From Streptomyces sp. NBC_00523 (lineage in GTDB: Bacteria; Actinomycetota; Actinomycetes; Streptomycetales; Streptomycetaceae), in contig NZ_CP107837.1 of the NCBI RefSeq assembly GCF_036346615.1, positions 227,976-291,975 of the forward strand: a stretch of 64,000 nt of DNA, read 5' to 3'. Position 1 is the stretch's first letter. Each line of letters begins with the position of its first letter. The position numbers and the translations under genes were made by a program. The notes under the pieces are model-generated. The model was not told where the DNA came from. It worked only from the letters and a program-made list of their open reading frames with translations, and ran no database searches. Of the stretch, positions 59,189 to 64,000 are shown piece after piece.

Positions 59189-60081
59189 GCAAGGCATCCC
59201 GGCTCGGCGCCGGCTCCTCCTTCGGCCAGACCCAGTCCATCAGCGCCCGCCGCGCCGCCATCAACCAGGTCGCGGCCGCTCCGACCGAGGGCGCCCCGCC
59301 CCCGGTCCAGCTCTCCGTCGACATCATCAGCCTGAACCCCGACAACCCGAGGTCCGACCTCGGCGACCTCACGGACCTCGCCAACAGCCTCCGCGACCAC
59401 GGGCAGAAGACCGCGATCAGCATCATGGGCCGCTTCGCCTACCTCGAAGGCAATCCGGGCCGTGAGGACGACCTCGAACCCGGCACCAAGTACGTCGTCA
59501 TCGACGGCAACTCCCGCCTCGCCGCCTCCCGCGAAGCCGGCCTCACCGAGATCAAAGTGATGCTGGACGACAAGCTGGGCAGCAACCCCGACGAGATACT
59601 GGAATCGGCCCTCGTCGCCAACATCCACCGCCAGGAGCTCAACCACCTGGACGAGGCCAAGGCCCTGGAACAGCTCCTGAAGATCCACGGCACCCAGGAA
59701 GCCCTCGCCGCCCGCCTCCACCGCTCCCAGGGCTGGGTCTCCCAGCGCCTCGCGCTGCTGACCCTGACTCCCTCGCTCAAGGAGAAGCTCCAGTCGGGCG
59801 AGGAATCGGCGGCCACGCTGCGCCTGGTCGGCAAGAAGAAGGCCGAGGACCAGGAGGCCCACCTCCAGCAGCTGAAGGCCACCAGGCCCCAGAAACCCCG
59901 CACCCCCAAGCAGAAGCGGCAGTCCCCCGCGGAGCCCCCCACCCGTCTGCCCTCGACCGACGCCTACACCCTGGCGAGCCTGATCATCGAGGAGCTCGAC
60001 GTCTCGTCCCGCCGCAAGCTCACGGAGCTGCTCGTCGACTTCAAGATCGAGGAGTCGAAGCGGATGAGGGCGGAGAAGTAG
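59185..60081 (+). CDS. parB: ParB-family centromere-binding protein
   Basis: The 298-residue protein has a ParB/Srx N-terminal domain (DIISLNPDNPRSDLGDLTDLANSL, then VVIDGNSRLAASREAGL), ANIHRQELNHLDEAKAL, and an HTH in TQEALAARLHRSQGWVSQRLALL (about residues 170-195). A basic linker and a C-terminal dimerisation-like region end the protein. It probably binds the seven TATTACGCCGTAATA sites around it. Confidence 0.92.
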   Translation: MSKASRLGAGSSFGQTQSISARRAAINQVAAAPTEGAPPPVQLSVDIISLNPDNPRSDLGDLTDLANSLRDHGQKTAISIMGRFAYLEGNPGREDDLEPGTKYVVIDGNSRLAASREAGLTEIKVMLDDKLGSNPDEILESALVANIHRQELNHLDEAKALEQLLKIHGTQEALAARLHRSQGWVSQRLALLTLTPSLKEKLQSGEESAATLRLVGKKKAEDQEAHLQQLKATRPQKPRTPKQKRQSPAEPPTRLPSTDAYTLASLIIEELDVSSRRKLTELLVDFKIEESKRMRAEK

Positions 60082-60106
60082 CCGCCGCACAGGGCTGGGT
60101 GCGCAC

Positions 60107-60157
60107 TATTACGCCGTAATAATGCGCACCCAGCCCTTCGGCTATTACGGCGTAATA
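60107..60157. repeat. Two candidate parS sites, one in the parB terminator loop
   Basis: TATTACGCCGTAATA at 60107-60121 sits in the loop of a perfect 14-bp hairpin (60092-60105 with 60123-60136, arm GGGCTGGGTGCGCA), a likely terminator for parB. A copy in opposite orientation is at 60143-60157 and overlaps the stop of the next gene. Confidence 0.8.
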
Positions 60158-60666
60158 ACCGAGGCCGCAGCCTGCTTCCCGCCCACACGGCGGCGGTGGT
60201 ACGAGACAGTCACCGCGCCGAGCAGCGGCCCCCAGGCGACCAGAGGCAGATAGAGCAGGCCCACGACCGCGCTGCCGTTCGTGGTCAGATCGGGGTGGGG
60301 AAGCGCCCACCAGGCGACGAGCGGCGTCCACAGAACCGTCAGCACCAGGGCCCCGAGGGCAGCCGGGACGACGACAGCGAGCCGGGGGAGAGAACGCCCG
60401 CCGAGCCGGGGAATCCAGAGGGGAAGTACCTCACCCCACGGCCGTACGAGCCCGAGCGTCAGGAGCGCGACCGCCTCGCTGAGCACGCTGAGGCCGAGTA
60501 CGTATCCCGCACCCCAGCCGGTGAAGTCCATCGCCGCGTATGCCGCGTCGGTGTAGCCGACCGTGTGGCCCGTCGCCAGAAGAAGGCGCCAGATGCCGGT
60601 CGGCAGCGTGACGAGCGTGCAGAGGTGGGCGGCGCTGACGGCCCAGCGAGGCGGTGTGGAAGTCAT
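60145..60666 (-). CDS. Small integral membrane protein
   Basis: The 173-residue product has about four hydrophobic segments (around residues 10-35, 50-75, 95-120 and 135-160) and a basic end. I do not recognise the family. ATG 60666 is preferred because AGGATGG lies 5 nt upstream; an ATG at 60675 has no spacing from a ribosome site. The last codons and stop (VITP, then TAA) lie inside a parS-like site. Confidence 0.65.
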   Translation of the reverse strand: MTSTPPRWAVSAAHLCTLVTLPTGIWRLLLATGHTVGYTDAAYAAMDFTGWGAGYVLGLSVLSEAVALLTLGLVRPWGEVLPLWIPRLGGRSLPRLAVVVPAALGALVLTVLWTPLVAWWALPHPDLTTNGSAVVGLLYLPLVAWGPLLGAVTVSYHRRRVGGKQAAASVITP

Positions 60667-60801
60667 GTGCACCATCCTGTTGGCACGCCGTCCCGCAGTC
60701 GTCGGCTCCGGGTACGAGCTCCCGATCGGCCCGGAGCGAGATTCCGCACCACTACCTCACCCGCGCGGGGGAGACCCGCCTCCTCCTAGGGACCGCCGCA
60801 G

Positions 60802-60863
60802 TATTACGCCGTAATATTTCCCGCACCGGTCCCACCCGGCCGCAGCATTATTACGCCGTAATA
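60802..60863. repeat. Two candidate parS sites
   Basis: TATTACGCCGTAATA at 60802-60816 and 60849-60863, in the gap between the membrane protein gene and the MFS remnant (60667-60885). No gene is seen in this gap. Confidence 0.78.
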
Positions 60864-60885
60864 CTCCGGCGGCGGCGTCCGTTCC

Positions 60886-61776
60886 TCAGCCCTCATCGCT
60901 CTGCCGCCGCCCGGCGAGCACCACCGCACCGCCCGCGACCGCGAGCCCCGCGAGGACGACACCGAACACCGTGGCGGCACCGGTCAGCCCCACACCGTCG
61001 CTGAGGTACCCGACGGACACGGGCAGCAACCCCGCCGGCACGTAACCGCCCACATTCAGCGCGGCATTGGCCTCGGCAAGACGCCCGGGCGGCACGCTCG
61101 AGTTGAGCAGCGACAGACCGCCGAGCTGCCCCATGCCCTGCCCCGCCCCGGCAAGCAGCGCGGAGGCGATCAGCGTCACCACCGAGGCGCCCCGTACGGC
61201 GGCGATCAGGGCGATCATGCTCAGCACCGTGCTGACGGCCCCGGCAGTCAGGATGGAGGGCCGAGAGAGCCGCTGGACGGCGAACTGCACACCGGTGGCG
61301 GTGAGGAACATGGCGAAGGCCATGGCACCGGTGACGATCCGGCTGGTCGTCCCGAGCAGCCCCGACAGCAGCGAGGGCCCGAGCGACAGAACGAAGGAGG
61401 TCGCGGTGATGCCCGGCGCGAACACCGCGATCCCCAGCCAGAGCTGACGACGATTCCCGCGCGGCACCCCTGGCACCCGCACCCACGCAGCGCCCTTCAC
61501 CGACGGGTCGGGCCGCCGCAGTGGCATCCGCACCACGGCGCCCACCGCCGTCACGAGCAATACGGCCTCCACGACGAAGACGGTGACGGTGGGCGCGGGC
61601 AGCGTCTCGGAGAACACCCCGGCCAGGAGCGGCCCGAGACCGGCCCCGAAGACCATCGCGCAGGAGGCGAGCAGAGCGGCGAGACGCCGTCGCCCTGGCC
61701 CTGCCACGTCGGTCACTGCCGCCATCCCGGCCGAGACAACGGCCCCGACGGCGATCCCGGTGAACTCCCGGACCCC
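60886..61776 (-). pseudogene. MFS transporter lacking its first helices
   Basis: The frame encodes the last eight or so transmembrane helices of an MFS drug exporter (GLGPLLAGVFSETLP, MFLTATGVQFAVQRLSRPSIL, ALLAGAGQGMGQLGGLSLLNSSVPP, RLAEANAALNVGGYVPAGLLP). Homology-like sequence (TGIAVGAVVSAG) continues upstream of the first ATG (61725) to a stop at 61777, so about 110-120 residues, including helices 1-3 or 4, are missing. The 5' end abuts the divergent ArsR gene. No promoter remains, so it is probably dead. Confidence 0.8.
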
Positions 61777-61791
61777 CTACCGGAACCCGCA

Positions 61792-62085
61792 GTGGAGACC
61801 CTGCGCCTGGAGACCGTCCTGGGGGCGCTCAGCGACCCCCTGCGCCTGACGATCGTCCGCAAACTCCTCCTGGAATCGGACCAGTACGACCACCCCTGCG
61901 GCTGGTTCAACCTGGACCGCCCCAAGTCCTCCCTCACCCACCACTTCAAGGCTCTACGCGAAGCCGGCATCACCCGCCAACGCCAATACGGCCTGGAACG
62001 CCGCAGCCACATCCGCACAGAAGACCTCAACACCCGCTTCCCGGGCCTCCTCGACCTGGTAGCGGCCTGGACCCCGGAGCCGTAG
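61792..62085 (+). CDS. ArsR-type winged-helix regulator, 5' end lost
   Basis: The frame gives 97 residues from GTG 61792: LGALSDPLRLTIVRKLL, then an HTH in KSSLTHHFKALREAGITRQRQYG. This is the usual HTH_20/ArsR pattern of regulators divergent from MFS exporters. In-frame sequence upstream (LPEPAVE) reads as the native N-terminus without a start codon, and no ribosome site precedes GTG 61792. The deletion that removed the MFS start therefore also removed this gene's start and promoter. Confidence 0.75.
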   Translation: METLRLETVLGALSDPLRLTIVRKLLLESDQYDHPCGWFNLDRPKSSLTHHFKALREAGITRQRQYGLERRSHIRTEDLNTRFPGLLDLVAAWTPEP

Positions 62086-62107
62086 GGGAGACGCGCCGAC
62101 CGCGCAC

Positions 62108-62122
62108 TATTACGCCGTAATA
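62108..62122. repeat. Candidate parS site (seventh copy)
   Basis: TATTACGCCGTAATA between the ArsR gene and the next small gene; the rightmost copy of the family. Confidence 0.78.
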
Positions 62123-62155
62123 ATCGGCACCGATGCGACACGGAGGGGGCAGGGA

Positions 62156-62467
62156 ATGGGCAGTGCCGGAATGGCGCGGGTGCTGATCAGCAATGGAGGT
62201 GAGTCCGCGCTGGAGTTGACCGTGGAGCCCTGGGCAGAGACGCACCAGATGCTCCCGAAGCAGACGTGGGTCGTTGTTACCCACTCGCCTGCAGAGGATG
62301 GTTCATGGTCCGGGACTCTGCGGAGGGGCGAACCATTCCAGGTGGACCATCGGCCCGAATCGGTCACGGTGTGGGTCAACGGCAACTGCTTCCACCTCAG
62401 TGACACGGAGGAGAACGCGATCGACTCGGCCGACTGGCAATGCCCTGTTCAAGGAGCTCCCTCCTGA
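62156..62467 (+). CDS. Small hypothetical protein
   Basis: The 103-residue product is acidic with many beta-branched residues (ARVLISNGGESALELTVEPWAE, SVTVWVNGNCFHLSD), suggesting a small beta fold. I do not recognise it. ATG 62156 is preceded by GGAGGGGGCAGGG, a convincing ribosome site. A parS-like site is 34 nt upstream. Confidence 0.6.
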   Translation: MGSAGMARVLISNGGESALELTVEPWAETHQMLPKQTWVVVTHSPAEDGSWSGTLRRGEPFQVDHRPESVTVWVNGNCFHLSDTEENAIDSADWQCPVQGAPS

Positions 62468-62578
62468 CTTAGAGGTCGCGCCAGTTCGAGGTGGATTCGT
62501 GGGTGAGTCGTCGACCCATGAGGTCGACCATGGCTACCTTGATCGAGCCAGCATCTCCTGGTCACTGTGCCGACGCTG

Positions 62579-62619
62579 GCTGCCACCCTGAGGCCGCGGC
62601 GGCGCTTCAGGGTGGCAGC
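62579..62619. terminator. Hairpin in the 62468-62678 gap
   Basis: A perfect 13-bp stem (62579-62591 with 62607-62619, arm GCTGCCACCCTGA) with a 15-nt loop. It lies between convergent genes. On the minus strand the flanking frame (VAMVDLMGRRLTHESTSNWRDL) looks like the end of some coding remnant that I cannot name. Confidence 0.5.
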
Positions 62620-62678
62620 CTCAGGAACAAACCCATAACCAAAGGCTGTTCCGCAATGCATCAGCAGTTCCCGGAGTT

Positions 62679-63212
62679 TTACTCGCCGGTCTGGCCGTCG
62701 ATGAGCTCGCGGGCGACGTCGAGGTGACCGACGTGGCGGGCGTACTCCTGGAGCAGGTGGAAGAGGATCCGCCCGAGCGAGGGTGCTTGGTCGGGCGTCG
62801 TGAAGCGGCCCCCGAGGCGTGCCTTGTCCCTTAACGCGGCGGGTGCCGTGAGGTAGTTCGCGGCGGTTACCTCCGCTTGGTAGGTGGCGATGACCTGAGC
62901 GGTGGAGGTGTCGGCGGCGACCGTCCACTCCTCGGCATCTCCGCCGGGTGGATAAGCGACGACGTCCTGAGCGCCGAATCCCCATCGCAGCCAGCGGCGT
63001 TCGACCCACCCGAGATGCTGGACCAGGCCGAGCGGTGACCAGCCGAGTGGTTCGACCGGCATGCGAAGCTGGTCGTCGGAGAGTCCGTCGAGCTTCCGCA
63101 TCAGGGCTGCCCGGTACCACTCCAGGTAGCCGAGGAGCAGTTCCTGGACGTCAGAGACGTCGACGGCCGGGCCATCGAGGAGCGCGGGGACCTGTTCGGG
63201 AGGTTGCTGCAT
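62679..63212 (-). CDS. DinB-family (DUF664-like) protein
   Basis: The 177-residue protein has the DinB/mycothiol-transferase-like four-helix pattern: DVQELLLGYLEWYRAALMRKL, the first metal His in LGLVQHLGWVERRW, and EYARHVGHLDVARELIDG with two further His at the C-terminus. Members are often thiol-dependent metalloenzymes using mycothiol in actinobacteria. One TTA leucine codon (at about 62832-62834) is present. It stands alone near the end of the replicon. Confidence 0.82.
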   Translation of the reverse strand: MQQPPEQVPALLDGPAVDVSDVQELLLGYLEWYRAALMRKLDGLSDDQLRMPVEPLGWSPLGLVQHLGWVERRWLRWGFGAQDVVAYPPGGDAEEWTVAADTSTAQVIATYQAEVTAANYLTAPAALRDKARLGGRFTTPDQAPSLGRILFHLLQEYARHVGHLDVARELIDGQTGE

Positions 63213-63289
63213 CTTGCGAACGTAGCGCGGATGCGGAGTCGGCCGTACTCCCTGCCCTGATCTCGATGTGGATGTTTGTGATCAGGGCG

Positions 63290-63630
63290 TCGGAGCCCTC
63301 CTGGATAGCCCCGTTCACCGGGCTGAGCGCGAGTGGCTTCGGCAAGTTGGTGACCGTAGTGCGCCGCTAGATCGCGTACGAGCCGCGGCGCGGACGGCCG
63401 TGGGGCCTGCCGCTGGAGGGCCGCGTCCTTCTGATCGCGACCTACTGGCGCATGAATTTGACGGTGCCAGCTTGCGCCGCTCTTCGGCGTCTCCAAGTCA
63501 GCGGCCGACCGCCGCCGGGCAATCGTCACGACTCGCGCGGCTGGGAGAAATCCGGCGGCATGGGAGTCTTTGGCAACACCATGACCATCGCCGACGGCAG
63601 CTACCAGCGCACCGGGCTCGTACCATGGCT
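63290..63630 (+). pseudogene. Decayed IS5-type transposase fragment
   Basis: Pieces of one transposase are readable in order. GLSASGFGKLVTVVRR ends at a stop (63368-63370). IAYEPRRGRPWGLPLEGRVL and LIATYWRMNLT follow in the same frame. After a small frameshift comes QLAPLFGVSKSAADR, then a large deletion, then GNRHDSRGWEKSGG and GNTMTIADGSYQRTGLV. The family usually reads WGLPLEDRVLLVAAYWRTNLT...LFGVSKSAADR...GNTTTIADGGYPGTGLV. It is non-functional and shows insertion near the plasmid end. Confidence 0.78.
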
Positions 63631-63717
63631 CCATAGTTCATCTAGAATTCAGAATGAAGCACCACTCCTTCAGTGAGCTAGGGCAGGATCGACCGGACAG
63701 GGATCATATGGCCAGCA

Positions 63718-63997
63718 GCCCGCGGAGCGGGCTCGGTACCCGGGAGCGAAGCGAACGGGTTGAGGTGGAGCGAAGCGGAACCTCTGACACACTGCGATAA
63801 AGCGTCAAGGAGCTGTGAAGTAAAACCCGTTCGCTGAATTGAGGGGGAGAAGTGGTTTCACGGAGCGAAGCGGAGGGAACGCCCGCGCTTCGCGCGGGCC
63901 GGGGAGCGAAGCGAGCCGGCTTCACAGCCCTGGAGCGAAGCGGACGGGCGCGCCAAGCGAAGCGCGGCGCTTCGCTTGCTTATCGCGCAGCGATAAG
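63718..63997. repeat. Telomere-like palindrome array
   Basis: Hairpins include GCCCGC-GGA-GCGGGC (63718-63732), GCCCGCGC-TTC-GCGCGGGC (63881-63899), CAAGCGAAGCGC-G-GCGCTTCGCTTG (63954-63978) and CTTATCGC-GCA-GCGATAAG (63979-63997). GGAGCGAAGCG occurs five times. CTGTGAAG (near 63812) and CTTCACAG (near 63920) form a wider pair. Three-base GCA loops and packed palindromes are typical of Streptomyces telomeres. The true end is at or beyond 64000. Confidence 0.75.
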
Positions 63998-64000
63998 GGA

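Noticed and set aside
63704..63925. 73-codon frame on the - strand in the palindrome region
   Set aside because: It is made of palindromic repeats (Ser/Arg/Pro low complexity) and has no ribosome site.

Overview
The window reads as the right-hand part of a linear plasmid from a Streptomyces-like actinomycete. The evidence is very high GC, a tap-tpg telomere-replication pair, an AfsA/TetR/SARP regulatory set with in-frame TTA codons in regulators, parAB with its own repeat family, and dense snap-back palindromes in the last 280 bases that resemble Streptomyces telomeres. The left edge cuts through a gene.

About 1-43 kb is a type II polyketide cluster. The core is KS (30561-31826), chain length factor (29314-30564), ACP (28993-29256), ketoreductase (23309-24103), two-domain aromatase/cyclase (22291-23250) and thioesterase (31823-32578). 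Around it lie an acyl-CoA ligase, an FAD hydroxylase, SnoaL-like and metallo-beta-lactamase-fold proteins, an acyl-CoA dehydrogenase, an Sfp-type PPTase, and acyl-CoA carboxylase beta and epsilon subunits. A second module at the left edge has a KSIII and its own ACP. These are divergent from a rightward set: a cyclopropane-synthase-like methyltransferase, a Baeyer-Villiger-type monooxygenase, a Tat-exported flavin oxidase, an SRPBCC protein and a hydrolase. A full SAM-regeneration set (metK, adoK, metH, metF, sahH) forms one operon behind an unusual condensation-like protein (17177-19282). That protein has a paralogue at 38779-40794, and both lack the catalytic condensation histidine.

Regulation is unusually readable. 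Heptamers spaced exactly 11 bp, as SARP activators bind, lie upstream of most biosynthetic operons. Two long inverted repeats with the same centre and AAACAG-N7-GGTWTG half-sites lie next to two SARP genes. A similar half-site precedes a monooxygenase (50770-52266) embedded among the replication genes. There are four SARP-type regulators, three butyrolactone-receptor-like TetR proteins and one AfsA-like synthase. The AfsA gene and two SARP genes carry TTA codons, suggesting bldA control.

About 44-62 kb is plasmid maintenance: tpg and tap, then two paralogous replication modules. Each module has an iteron region, a prim-pol primase, a P4/D5-type helicase and a small conserved protein. The iteron cores differ by one base (GTCGCT versus GTCCCT), while both regions share an inverted pair of GCAGGTCA. 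Seven copies of a perfect 15-base near-palindrome around parAB are candidate parS sites. The right end (60.9-64 kb) is decayed: a 5'-truncated MFS gene abutting a 5'-truncated ArsR gene, a DinB-family gene, an IS5-type transposase remnant and the telomere-like palindromes.

I saw no rRNA, tRNA or CRISPR array. The polyketide product cannot be named from sequence alone; an aromatic polyketide with C- or O-methylation and several oxidations is the reasonable inference.
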